A stretch of DNA of 21,758 nucleotides, taken from contig CAJPUK010000025.1 in NCBI GenBank assembly GCA_905373785.1, forward strand, positions 1 through 21,758. Reading direction: 5' to 3'. The stretch comes from an uncultured Johnsonella sp. GTDB taxonomy: Bacteria; Bacillota; Clostridia; Lachnospirales; Lachnospiraceae. Position numbers and translations under genes: made by a program. Below the pieces are notes generated by a model. That model saw only the letters and a list, made by a program, of their open reading frames with translations, was not told where the DNA came from and did no database searches. Numbering within the stretch: the first letter of the stretch is position 1; each line of letters opens with the position of its first letter. Below, one piece after another: positions 1 to 7,761 of this stretch.

Positions 1-35
1 CTATTTAATAACATATTTCATAAAAGATTTTTACA

Positions 36-64
36 TTGAAAATATATTCATTATCTGCTAGAAT
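36..64 (+). promoter_or_regulatory. Promoter of the uraA-upp operon
   Basis: A -35 box TTGAAA (36-41) is followed after 17 bases by a -10 box TAGAAT (59-64), itself preceded by TGC (an extended -10). Transcription would start near 71, giving a leader of about 40 bases before uraA. That leader is too short for a PyrR-type attenuator, and I see none. Confidence 0.65.
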
Positions 65-111
65 TTTTAAGGTTTATTTAGAGAAAGAAAAAATAAAACT
101 TGGGGGGAATT

Positions 112-1428
112 ATGAACAAACATAATAAATTCACTGCTAAAGACTATTTGCTCAGCGTACAACATCTTTTTGCCATGTTCGGTGCAACTGTACTGGTACC
201 TTTAATTACAGGACTGAACCCTTCGCTTGCCTTATTTTCAGCCGGAGTAGGCACTTTAATATTTCACCTTTGTACTAAGGGGCAAGTTCCTGTATTCCTT
301 GGCTCATCATTTGCATTTTTAGCGGCACTGAGCGCAATTATAAGACCTGAGGGCAAGGTAGTTATAGAAAATATACCTTTGGCACAGGGAGGTATATTTG
401 TAGCCGGGCTTATATATTTACTGTTTGCATTACTTGCCTATCTTATAGGTGCCAAAAGGCTTAGAAGAATCTTTCCGGCAGTTGTAACCGGACCTGTAAT
501 AATAGTTATAGGCATTAACTTAGCTTCCGTTGCCATATCGGACTCTATAAACGGCTTAAGTTTGGCAGACGGCGTAAATTCTGAAATACTTATGAATTTT
601 TCTATTGCCTTGTTTACCTTATTTGTAGTTATCATATGTTCTATATTTTCGCATGGATTTTTCAAACTGGTTCCGATTTTAATTGGTATATTATCAGGTT
701 ATATATTATGTGTTATACTTTCCTTAACGGGTTATTACAAAATGGATTACTCCGCTATAGTAAATGCTGCATGGATCAACATACCCTTTGTTTCAGCAGA
801 TTCCAACAAAGTTCCCTTTATGTCTTTGCCAAAGTTTAATATGGGGGCTATACTTTCTATCGCTCCTATAGCCCTGGTTACTTTTATGGAGCATATAGGG
901 GATATAACAACAAGCAGTACCGTAGTAGGTAAGGACTTTATAAAAGAGCCGGGACTGCACAGAACTTTGATAGGAGACGGCTTGGCTACAGCCTTTGCAG
1001 GTCTTATAGGAGGTCCGGCTAATACGACCTATTCCGAAAATACCGGTGTTTTGGCGACTACTAAAAATTATAGTCCGGCACTGCTTAGAATGACGGCTGT
1101 ATTTGCAATAGTTTTAGGACTTTTAGGAAAGATCGGAGCGGTGCTGCAGACCATACCGGGACCGGTAAAAGGCGGAGTTGAGGTTATGCTTTTTGGAATG
1201 ATAGCCGCTGTGGGTGTACGCTCACTTGCAGAGTCCAATCTTGACTTTACCCACTCAAGAAACTTAACAATAGTGGGACTTATACTGGTATTCGGACTTG
1301 GATTTTCACAACTTGGCGGTGTCAATGTCCATGTAGGAGACATTACACTTAATATCTCAGGACTCTTTATAGCAGTTGTAATAGGTGTTATAATGAACCT
1401 GATACTGCCGGATGTAGAGGACAGGTAA
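112..1428 (+). CDS. uraA: Uracil permease (NCS2 family)
   Basis: Integral membrane uracil:proton symporter of the nucleobase:cation symporter-2 family, feeding uracil to the uracil phosphoribosyltransferase encoded next. The 438-residue product is hydrophobic throughout, with a segment pattern suiting the 14-helix UraA fold. It carries the two family motifs holding the uracil-contacting acids: MEHIGD (Glu near residue 260) and NTTYSENTG (Glu near 309). I chose the ATG at 112 because a G-rich Shine-Dalgarno (102-107) lies five bases upstream; a TTG at 100 would overlap that ribosome binding site. upp follows 88 bases later with no terminator between, so the two are probably co-transcribed. The pairing supports uracil over xanthine or uric acid as the substrate. 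The gene could equally be named pyrP. Confidence 0.9.
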   Translation: MNKHNKFTAKDYLLSVQHLFAMFGATVLVPLITGLNPSLALFSAGVGTLIFHLCTKGQVPVFLGSSFAFLAALSAIIRPEGKVVIENIPLAQGGIFVAGLIYLLFALLAYLIGAKRLRRIFPAVVTGPVIIVIGINLASVAISDSINGLSLADGVNSEILMNFSIALFTLFVVIICSIFSHGFFKLVPILIGILSGYILCVILSLTGYYKMDYSAIVNAAWINIPFVSADSNKVPFMSLPKFNMGAILSIAPIALVTFMEHIGDITTSSTVVGKDFIKEPGLHRTLIGDGLATAFAGLIGGPANTTYSENTGVLATTKNYSPALLRMTAVFAIVLGLLGKIGAVLQTIPGPVKGGVEVMLFGMIAAVGVRSLAESNLDFTHSRNLTIVGLILVFGLGFSQLGGVNVHVGDITLNISGLFIAVVIGVIMNLILPDVEDR

Positions 1429-1484
1429 TCAGATCTTATCGTCTTAGCTATAATAAAAATCATAAGTTTTATCATAGAAATAAT

Positions 1485-1519
1485 AAAGGAGGTGGGCTTT
1501 TTAAAGCCCGGAATTTATG
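1485..1519 (+). promoter_or_regulatory. upp ribosome binding site with hairpin between SD and ATG
   Basis: A near-perfect Shine-Dalgarno AAAGGAGGT (1485-1493) sits 23 bases from the upp ATG, normally too far. The gap is filled by a perfect inverted repeat, GGGCTTT (1494-1500) and AAAGCCC (1503-1509). Folding this hairpin would bring the SD to an effective distance of about seven bases. A weak GGA (1510-1512) at normal spacing is the alternative site. Confidence 0.6.
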
Positions 1520-2149
1520 GATAATAATATATTTATAAACAATCATCCCTTAGTTCAGCATAAAATAACAAGGCTTAGGGATAAATCGACCGGAACCAAC
1601 GAATTTCGCTCTTTGGTAGGAGAGATAGCCATGCTTATGGGATATGAGGCACTTAGTGATCTGCCTACGGAGGATGTAAGTGTAAGTACTCCTATAGAAG
1701 ACTGTATGTCTCCGAGTATAGCAGGCAGGAAACTTGCCATAGTACCGATACTTCGTGCCGGACTTGGCATGGTTGACGGAATTTTGGCTTTGGTACCTAC
1801 AGCAAAGGTAGGTCATATAGGTCTTTACAGGGATGAAGTTACTCATATACCTCATGCATATTATTGCAAACTTCCAAAGCCTATAGAAGAAAGAACGATA
1901 GTTGTTACAGATCCGATGCTTGCAACCGGAGGTTCGGCAGTGGATGCTATTACTCAAATAAAGGCACATGGAGGGGTGAATATAAAATTCATGTGTATAA
2001 TAGCTGCACCGGAAGGGCTTAAAAAGCTTCATAAGGAGCATCCGGATATTCAGATATATGTAGGGCATTTGGATAGGGAACTTAATAAAGATGCTTATAT
2101 ATGCCCGGGTCTTGGAGATGCCGGAGACAGGATTTTCGGAACAAAGTAA
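1517..2149 (+). CDS. upp: Uracil phosphoribosyltransferase
   Basis: Cytoplasmic salvage enzyme making UMP and pyrophosphate from uracil and PRPP. The 210-residue length is typical of the family. The N-terminus has the hallmark [13 protein letters not shown]. The PRPP-binding loop is [10 protein letters not shown] (133-142), and the uracil-binding C-terminal segment is [12 protein letters not shown]. The start at 1517 is the only ATG that keeps the full N-terminal motif. It is the second gene after uraA, forming a transport-plus-salvage unit. Its ribosome binding site is unusual because a hairpin separates it from the start codon. The gene ends at a strong terminator that also faces the tRNA on the other strand. 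Confidence 0.96.
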   Translation: MDNNIFINNHPLVQHKITRLRDKSTGTNEFRSLVGEIAMLMGYEALSDLPTEDVSVSTPIEDCMSPSIAGRKLAIVPILRAGLGMVDGILALVPTAKVGHIGLYRDEVTHIPHAYYCKLPKPIEERTIVVTDPMLATGGSAVDAITQIKAHGGVNIKFMCIIAAPEGLKKLHKEHPDIQIYVGHLDRELNKDAYICPGLGDAGDRIFGTK

Positions 2150-2151
2150 AT

Positions 2152-2193
2152 AAAAAAAGCTGCTGCAGGATAAAAAATGCAACAGCTTTTTTT
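2152..2193. terminator. Bidirectional terminator between upp and tRNA-Leu
   Basis: The left arm 2152-2167 (seven A, then GCTGCTGCA) pairs with the right arm 2178-2193 (TGCAACAGC, then seven T), with one C/A mismatch and a 10-base loop. A-tract and T-tract flank the stem, so it should stop transcription of upp rightward and of the tRNA leftward. Confidence 0.88.
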
Positions 2194-2194
2194 A

Positions 2195-2277
2195 TGCCGG
2201 TGGCGAGACTCGAACTCGCACATCCTTGCGAATAACAGATTTTGAGTCTGTCGTGTCTGCCATTCCACCACACCGGC
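2195..2277 (-). tRNA. tRNA-Leu (anticodon CAA)
   Basis: The minus strand folds into a full type II tRNA. The acceptor stem is GCCGGTG/CACCGGC with discriminator A. The anticodon arm is ACAGA-CTCAAAA-TCTGT, giving anticodon CAA, which reads UUG. A long variable arm, ATTC-GCAA-GGAT, is typical of leucine tRNA. The T arm is GCGAG-TTCGAGT-CTCGC. The 3' CCA is not encoded (TAAA follows), so it must be added after transcription. Confidence 0.95.
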
Positions 2278-2290
2278 TTGGCACCAGTAA

Positions 2291-2319
2291 GTTATAACAT
2301 AAAAGTAAAAAAATAGCAA
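2291..2319 (-). promoter_or_regulatory. Promoter of tRNA-Leu
   Basis: On the minus strand, TTGCTA (2314-2319) is followed after 17 bases by TATAAC (2291-2296), preceded by TGT (extended -10). Predicted start is near 2284, about seven bases before the mature tRNA 5' end. Confidence 0.7.
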
Positions 2320-2320
2320 G

Positions 2321-2341
2321 AACTTAAGACTTAAAACTTAA
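2321..2341. repeat. Three tandem 7-bp units across the glycosyltransferase stop
   Basis: The units aacttaa, gacttaa and aacttaa lie end to end, and the reverse-strand stop codon of the glycosyltransferase falls in the first. Probably slippage in AT-rich sequence; no role is evident. Confidence 0.6.
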
Positions 2342-3301
2342 TGCGATTTTTCGTAAAAAATTGTATACAAAGGGGAAATGATACTCAAGCCTGATGAAAA
2401 ATCTGCTTCTTGGGCTAAGCTCTGCAAAAAAAATTTTATACTTTTTGGATAAAACTTTTTTATAATCCTTAGTATTTACAAGGATAAGAAAGAAAATCCT
2501 GTTTATGGCATTTTTAACAGCCTGAGAGTAGGAAAAGTTAGTATGTTTATCAAATGCCTCGTAAGTTGCCTTTATCTCATTGAAATATTTATGCTGTTTT
2601 TTGATATAGTCGCCTTTTTGTAAATCACCGGTCCAGGAACCGGCAACGCCAACCCTGTAGACAGACATAAAACTGTCAATGTAAAAACTGAGCCCTCTGG
2701 CAGCCAAAATAATCTGTAAAGGTATATCCATGACCGGAGCGGTGGCAAAAAAGTCGGGAAGCTCTTTTATATGCTTGCTTGGAAACATTAAAGAGGCGGT
2801 CGGATATGCCGAGGTTTTATCAATAACCTCAAAAGCCGATACGAATCTGTCGTTTTTATAAGGTCTTATATTACTTTCCGGGTAAGACTTATCCATAGCT
2901 AAAGCCTTGGCGGCATGAAAGCAAAGGCTTATATTGGGGTCGGACTCAAGTACGGCAACCTGCTTTTGCAACTTATGCTTATCTGTCCAATAATCATCGC
3001 CTTCGCAGATAGCTATATACTTACCTCGTACACGAGGGAAATTATACCTTTGAGTAACATTTGTAATGCCTATTGAATATTGATTAACACTTTGATATAC
3101 GGGTTTAACAATGTCCGGAAAGAGTTTTTCATACTTTCTTATAATATCGGAGGTTTTGTCGGTAGAGGCATCGTCATGTATAAGTATTTCGTATTTGAAA
3201 TCCACTTTTTGCTCCAGAAAAGACTTAAGAGTCTGTTCTATATACTTCTCATGGTTGTAAGTAACACAGCAGATACTTACCGTTATATTATCATTTATCA
3301 T
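2324..3301 (-). CDS. Glycosyltransferase family 2 protein
   Basis: A 325-residue cytoplasmic or membrane-peripheral glycosyltransferase of the GT-A fold. The N-terminal strand-turn VSICCVTYNHEKYIEQTLKS (8-27) binds the nucleotide sugar. HDDASTD (42-48) and the metal-binding EGDDYW (100-105) are the other GT2 marks. The C-terminal 200 residues are less conserved and have no clear membrane helix. The donor and acceptor cannot be read from sequence; rhamnosyl- or glucosyl-type transfer to cell-wall polysaccharide or protein is possible. It lies nine bases after the DUF4364 gene, and its Shine-Dalgarno (AGGT) overlaps that gene's TAG stop, so the two look translationally linked. It does not sit in a capsule cluster and may be a lone gene. 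Confidence 0.85.
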   Translation of the reverse strand: MINDNITVSICCVTYNHEKYIEQTLKSFLEQKVDFKYEILIHDDASTDKTSDIIRKYEKLFPDIVKPVYQSVNQYSIGITNVTQRYNFPRVRGKYIAICEGDDYWTDKHKLQKQVAVLESDPNISLCFHAAKALAMDKSYPESNIRPYKNDRFVSAFEVIDKTSAYPTASLMFPSKHIKELPDFFATAPVMDIPLQIILAARGLSFYIDSFMSVYRVGVAGSWTGDLQKGDYIKKQHKYFNEIKATYEAFDKHTNFSYSQAVKNAINRIFFLILVNTKDYKKVLSKKYKIFFAELSPRSRFFIRLEYHFPFVYNFLRKIALSFKS

Positions 3302-3310
3302 AAAAATTAC

Positions 3311-3835
3311 CTAATTCATAAGTTTCTTAAAAATATATTGATATATGTCCTGACTTTTACTATGCCAGTTGGCACACATATTTTCAGCTACAGTCTCATC
3401 CGGAACGGATATATCAATTGCTATAAGGTCATACTTGGCTTCGGAAAATCTGAGAGTGACTATATATTCCTTTGTCACGCTGTCATGGTAATAGTCCGCT
3501 ATACTGCTCACCTCATCACGCATCTTAAACTTATTTTCCTTAAGATATTTATCAAGATCCGATATAACAGCCTCAGGGATATCACTGCGAAAAAGATCCA
3601 AGGTTTCAGCTCCGTCCTTAGTTAAAGTATGCCTTGAAGAGTTATGAAGTTTTGTATCAATATTTATAAGTTTTGCTTCCTGAAGTTCCGAGAGCACCTT
3701 TTGAACTTCAAAAAAATTAGTATACTCATAACTTAGGAAAAAGCCCGCAAGTTGGGTTTGTGTAAGTGGAAAATTAACCTGTTTGAGCATATAAAGCACC
3801 ATTAATTTATACAAGGTTGAAGAGTTTAAATCCAT
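3311..3835 (-). CDS. DUF4364 family protein, winged-helix-like N-terminus
   Basis: A 174-residue protein that I recognise as DUF4364-like, widespread in Clostridia and of unproven function. Residues 1-75 look like a winged helix: helix-rich, then KVLSELQEAKLINID and a turn before HTLTKDGAETLDLF, resembling PadR/MarR-like regulators. The C-terminal half (about 95-170) is a mixed alpha/beta domain. A role as a DNA-binding regulator is inference. It starts at an ATG six bases after AGGAG and is the first gene of a two-gene unit with the glycosyltransferase. It is divergent from the giant-protein operon, so it could regulate from the shared intergenic region. Confidence 0.75.
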   Translation of the reverse strand: MDLNSSTLYKLMVLYMLKQVNFPLTQTQLAGFFLSYEYTNFFEVQKVLSELQEAKLINIDTKLHNSSRHTLTKDGAETLDLFRSDIPEAVISDLDKYLKENKFKMRDEVSSIADYYHDSVTKEYIVTLRFSEAKYDLIAIDISVPDETVAENMCANWHSKSQDIYQYIFKKLMN

Positions 3836-3900
3836 AATATTCTCCTGAAATTTAATAGGTAAACCTTTTATAATTATATTATAAAATAAAGCTGCCTATT

Positions 3901-3928
3901 AATATATCACAATATTCTTTTAATTCAA
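3901..3928 (-). promoter_or_regulatory. Promoter of the DUF4364-glycosyltransferase unit
   Basis: Minus-strand TTGAAT (3923-3928), a 16-base spacer, then TATATT (3901-3906) preceded by TGA (extended -10). A second TATAAT-like site lies closer to the gene, but with no good -35. Confidence 0.55.
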
Positions 3929-3937
3929 GTTTTTTTA

Positions 3938-3946
3938 TGGTAAAAT
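3938..3946 (+). promoter_or_regulatory. Extended -10 promoter for the giant-protein operon
   Basis: TGGTAAAAT (TGn plus TAAAAT) on the plus strand. The -35 is weak (TTTTAA, 3918-3923, 17-base spacer). If used, transcription starts near 3953, just left of the repeat at 3961, so the whole inserted element would lie in the 5' untranslated leader. Confidence 0.45.
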
Positions 3947-3960
3947 GTGCTTTACATTAT

Positions 3961-4150
3961 GCAATAGGGTTACAGTTTGGGTAGGTCATTCATCTTTGTT
4001 AAAAAATATTTAATTTTTATTCGTACATCAAACAAAGGTGGATGCCGGCAGCAGCCCGGTAGATATAAATATACAATATACAGCTGAAAGCAAGCTTTCA
4101 TCCGGTATATTATATATTTATATCTACTACCTTAACTGTAACGCAATAGG
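3961..4150 (+). mobile_element. MITE-like element, copy 1, with 8-bp target duplication
   Basis: The element spans 3969-4142 (174 bp). Its ends are the inverted repeats GTTACAGTT (3969-3977) and AACTGTAAC (4134-4142). The arms extend to 16 positions with one mismatch and one G-T pair. Both ends abut the identical 8-mer GCAATAGG (3961-3968 and 4143-4150), as expected for a target site duplication. Inside are a 14-bp stem (3987-4000 with 4031-4044), a GC-rich core CGGCAGCAGCC, and a long AT-rich hairpin from about 4059 to 4127 with GAAAGC-aa-GCTTTC at its tip. It encodes no protein. A related diverged copy lies at 21332-21471. An 8-bp duplication fits several transposase families; the mobilising one is not in the window. 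Confidence 0.72.
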
Positions 4151-4162
4151 TGAATGAATATT

Positions 4163-7100
4163 ATGATAGAGAAAATAAATCAACTGGCAAACGGTATTGT
4201 AGAAAGTGAAGTTGCAAAGCTTAGAGTAAAACCTGCATATATAGATGTACAGCTTATGTACGGAAAAGAAAACAGGCTGGAACTTGAGATACAGTCCTTA
4301 AATCACAGGTATTTTAAAGCACTGGCTTATACGGATGACTTAAGAATTAAAGTACTTGAGCCTCAATTTGGCGGACTGAGAACAAAAATTCATATAAAAG
4401 CGGATGATACTTGCTTTTTAAGTAAAGAAGATATAGAGGGCAATATATATCTTGTTACTAATGCGGGAGAGATAACTGTTCCTTATGTGTTTAGACTGGG
4501 GATGACCCAGACGGAAAGACTGCTTAAAAATCTCGACAGCATAGATGCATTTGTAAAAATAGCGAAGGTGGATTATGATACGGCACTTCGTTTATTTGAA
4601 TACAAAGATTTCACCTTAGCTGAATTTATGAAGGATACAAGGTTGGGAGCTATATATAATGCACTTAAAAAGAAAGATGCATCGGCTTTGGAGGAGTTTT
4701 TATGTGCTTGTGGAATAAAGGAAAGAATAAGCCTTAATTTTGCAAAGGAAAAGTATGTATTTGCCTATAACGGTACAGATAAAACTTTTAGTATTCCGAT
4801 AAGAAAGCAAAGTTGGGGATATTGCAACTTTGATGTAAGTTGTGAGACCGAATTTATACACTTAAGTCAAAGCAGCTTGAGCAATGAAGACTTTAATAAG
4901 GATACATGTTATTTTAACTTCGAAGTCTTAGATAAGCTTCCCAATTCAAAGCACAACAAGGCTGTAATAATATTTTCCAATGCAATAAGCAGGTATAAGA
5001 TTGAAGTTGAATTAGTCTCAAATCAGGCAAAAAGAGATAATGTTAATAATTCCTATAAGAAGAACATAAGTTCATATTTTAATTTGCGTCTGCAATATGA
5101 GTATGAGCCGGATGATATTATCCCTGAGCTTATGATATTGGAACTTGATGAACTTATATCAAAGGAAGTGGAGCTGAAAAAATACAGTTTCTTAAAGGCG
5201 GAGGCACTTTGTCTTTTAAGAAGGTATAAAGAGGCTGAGGAAATACTTGAGAGATATAAGGACAGTGTTGTGGCGCTCAAGGATGAAGAAGTTCTCGACT
5301 ATGTATTATTTGAGTATATTGTCGCACTTATGGAAGATGATGACAATGTAAACCATGATTTTACCAAATTGCTCAGAAGGATGATCAACGAAGGGGAATA
5401 TTTACTTATGCCTCTTTTGATCAAGTTTGACAGAAGATGCAAGTATAAGCCGTCCCTGGTGTTTGAACTGATTAATGAAGCATTTTATGCAGGAAGCAGA
5501 AGCCCCTTCCTTTACCTTGTGTATATTAAGTTTATTTCAGAGAACCTGGACTTTCTTCATGATTTAACAAACTTGGAATTGCAGGTATTTAATTTCGGTT
5601 TGGATAGAGGTATTTTAAGCAAGGAACTTGTAGATGAGATAGTGCAAAGGGCTAAGAGTATCAGGAAATATTCAAGCCTCACCTATATACTTTTTAAAAA
5701 GATTTATGATAAGTATAAGGAGGATGCATACCTTGAAGCCTTATGTGCCGTACTTATCAGAGGAGATATAAGGACAGCCTGTGTCAATGAATACTTTGAA
5801 AAGGCAATTGATAATAATCTTGAACTTTTCGGTATATATGAGCAGTACATATATACACTGGGCAAGGAAAAAACCGGGCTTTTTAAAGAAAAAATTTTAA
5901 GATACTTTTTAGGAGACAATGCCTTATCACCCGACTATAGAGCTTTATTATATGAAAATGTGGTTCTGTATGCAGGCAGGGATGCTAAAATTTATGAGGA
6001 ATACAAGGCACTTATATTCCAGTTTATGCTTGAACAAATTAATGCACATGCTATAACTAAGCCTTTGCTCAGCATATATAATGAATTTATAAATGCGGAT
6101 ATAGTTGACAGCAGACTTGCCAAGGTATTGCCTGATATCGTATCTGCACAAATGCTTAAGCTTGAGCAGGAAGGAATTGATAAAGTTATAGTTGTATACC
6201 CTGAACTTAAGGGAGAGAATGTATACAGGTATAATTCAAACCTGCATTATATTCCGGTATATTCCAAGGATGCGATAGTATTTGTAGAAGATGAAGACGG
6301 TATAAGGTATTATGTTGAAACGGATAAGACAACTTTAATAAAGAATAAAGAAGAGGTGCTGAACCGTTGCTATCTGATATATCCGGAGCATGTGGTTTAT
6401 AAACTTGCAAAGTTAAGCTCCATCCTGGCAGCCGGGCATGTAGCTGCGGAAGATGTAACCTTGATACAAAGGGCGGCAGCCGATAACAGCCTTTCGGACA
6501 TATACAAGGCGAATATTTTATCCAAGCTTATTGATTACTTAAGGGAGGACAGTAAGACCCCTTCCGGTCCGGATATATGGAATGTAAGCAACAATCATGA
6601 CTTTCTTTTAAGAGCCAGCTCGGATACCCATATTTCCGTAGCGGACAGAGGCAAGATATGCGATACGCTTATTAACCTGGGGTATATAAATGAAAGTTAC
6701 CAAATGATACAGATGCTCGGTATAGAGGTTATAAGCCCTGACAGTGCAAGAAGGCTTTGTAATAAACTTATAAGTGATAAGTCAAAGTATGACCCTAATG
6801 TCATAAAGTACCTTGCTTTTAAGGTGTTCAGACAGGGAAATTATGATATAAATATAATGGAATACCTTTGCAGAAGTTTTAACCATTGTATTAAAGATAT
6901 GTATGAACTGCTTGAAAGAGCGGTTATTGATAATGTAGATACCTATGATTTAGAAGAAAGGGTGCTGATATATATGCTCTTTACCGGCAACCTTAGCAGC
7001 ATAGATCAAGTGTTTGCATGGTATGTGAGCAGAAAGAAAACCGGTGTATCAATAGTTAAGGCTTATTTTGCAGTCAAATGTGTGGGATACTTTATACGTG

Positions 7101-7744
7101 ATGAAAAAATATCTGCACATGTATTTGAGAGGCTTGAACAATCCATTCTGAGTTTGGACGATTATACAAGTATACCTATGATATACCAATTGGCAATTAC
7201 AAAATATTATTCCGAGCTTGCGGTACTTGATGAAAGACAGCAGAAGGTGGTAAGCGATATTATAGATAACCTTATGGCTTATCCTATAGTGTTTCCCTAC
7301 TTTAAGAAACTTACAAAGTATGTAAGTCTGCCGCAGGATATAATGGATAAGGAGTTTCTTGTATATAAAAGTTCTTCGGAAAAAAGCCCAAGGCTAAAAA
7401 GCAGGGTGTATCCTTATGATGCAAGCTTTACTGAAGAGAGGTTTGATTATCATTATATGAATATATATATCAAAGAAAGACTGCTCTTTAGCGGAGACAG
7501 ATGGGAGTATATGATATATGAAGAAGTTGAGGGACAGGAAAAATTAACGGAAAGTTCGACTATAGTACATGAAGAAGCTATAGAGGCTCTCAGTTTCAGC
7601 AGATTTGACAGAATCAATGAGATTGATATATTGTTAAATGATGATGAAGCTGATATATATGATGAGAACCTGATTAAAGACAGATTGGTAAAGTACTTGC
7701 TTGATGATGAAATTGCCAGAGAAACTTTTAATTTGATGATGTAA
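4163..7744 (+). CDS. Giant cytoplasmic protein, DUF5717-like
   Basis: A protein of about 1193 residues with no signal peptide or membrane segment. I recall similar proteins in Lachnospiraceae as DUF5717; the function is unknown to me. The first 300 residues are rich in beta strands. Residues from about 320 to 1050 are mostly helical, with repeat-like stretches (for example LKAEALCLLRRYKEAEEILERY) suggesting TPR or HAT-like solenoids. The last 100 residues return to beta structure (YHYMNIYIKERLLFSGDRWEYMIYEE). I prefer ATG 4163 because AGGTG (4148-4152) is 10 bases upstream; ATG 4154 would leave almost no spacing. The actin-like protein follows after 17 bases. Its leader is occupied by the MITE-like element, whose target duplication includes the AGG of this ribosome binding site. 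A scaffold role is inference only. Confidence 0.85.
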   Translation: MIEKINQLANGIVESEVAKLRVKPAYIDVQLMYGKENRLELEIQSLNHRYFKALAYTDDLRIKVLEPQFGGLRTKIHIKADDTCFLSKEDIEGNIYLVTNAGEITVPYVFRLGMTQTERLLKNLDSIDAFVKIAKVDYDTALRLFEYKDFTLAEFMKDTRLGAIYNALKKKDASALEEFLCACGIKERISLNFAKEKYVFAYNGTDKTFSIPIRKQSWGYCNFDVSCETEFIHLSQSSLSNEDFNKDTCYFNFEVLDKLPNSKHNKAVIIFSNAISRYKIEVELVSNQAKRDNVNNSYKKNISSYFNLRLQYEYEPDDIIPELMILELDELISKEVELKKYSFLKAEALCLLRRYKEAEEILERYKDSVVALKDEEVLDYVLFEYIVALMEDDDNVNHDFTKLLRRMINEGEYLLMPLLIKFDRRCKYKPSLVFELINEAFYAGSRSPFLYLVYIKFISENLDFLHDLTNLELQVFNFGLDRGILSKELVDEIVQRAKSIRKYSSLTYILFKKIYDKYKEDAYLEALCAVLIRGDIRTACVNEYFEKAIDNNLELFGIYEQYIYTLGKEKTGLFKEKILRYFLGDNALSPDYRALLYENVVLYAGRDAKIYEEYKALIFQFMLEQINAHAITKPLLSIYNEFINADIVDSRLAKVLPDIVSAQMLKLEQEGIDKVIVVYPELKGENVYRYNSNLHYIPVYSKDAIVFVEDEDGIRYYVETDKTTLIKNKEEVLNRCYLIYPEHVVYKLAKLSSILAAGHVAAEDVTLIQRAAADNSLSDIYKANILSKLIDYLREDSKTPSGPDIWNVSNNHDFLLRASSDTHISVADRGKICDTLINLGYINESYQMIQMLGIEVISPDSARRLCNKLISDKSKYDPNVIKYLAFKVFRQGNYDINIMEYLCRSFNHCIKDMYELLERAVIDNVDTYDLEERVLIYMLFTGNLSSIDQVFAWYVSRKKTGVSIVKAYFAVKCVGYFIRDEKISAHVFERLEQSILSLDDYTSIPMIYQLAITKYYSELAVLDERQQKVVSDIIDNLMAYPIVFPYFKKLTKYVSLPQDIMDKEFLVYKSSSEKSPRLKSRVYPYDASFTEERFDYHYMNIYIKERLLFSGDRWEYMIYEEVEGQEKLTESSTIVHEEAIEALSFSRFDRINEIDILLNDDEADIYDENLIKDRLVKYLLDDEIARETFNLMM

Positions 7745-7761
7745 GAAATGAGGCTACTATA

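Larger units (their letters stand above)
3836..4162. other. Divergent intergenic region with promoters and inserted repeat
   Basis: This gene-free stretch holds a leftward promoter for DUF4364, a rightward extended -10 for the giant-protein operon, and the MITE-like element at 3969-4142. The two promoters lie within about 45 bases of each other. The element accounts for roughly half the region. Confidence 0.8.

Noticed and set aside
100..111. TTG start giving uraA four extra residues
   Set aside because: The TTG overlaps the G-rich Shine-Dalgarno that serves ATG 112 and has no ribosome binding site of its own.
1449..1454. TATAAT in front of upp as a separate promoter
   Set aside because: No -35 at suitable distance, and upp is well placed for co-transcription with uraA.
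3961..4150. Riboswitch or known structured RNA for the element
   Set aside because: No known aptamer core is recognisable, and the exact abutting 8-bp direct repeats plus a dispersed copy fit an insertion better. A functional RNA carried by the element is not excluded.
4154..4162. ATG 4154 as start of the giant protein
   Set aside because: AGGTG ends one base before it, leaving almost no spacing; ATG 4163 has 10 bases, so it is preferred, though not proven.
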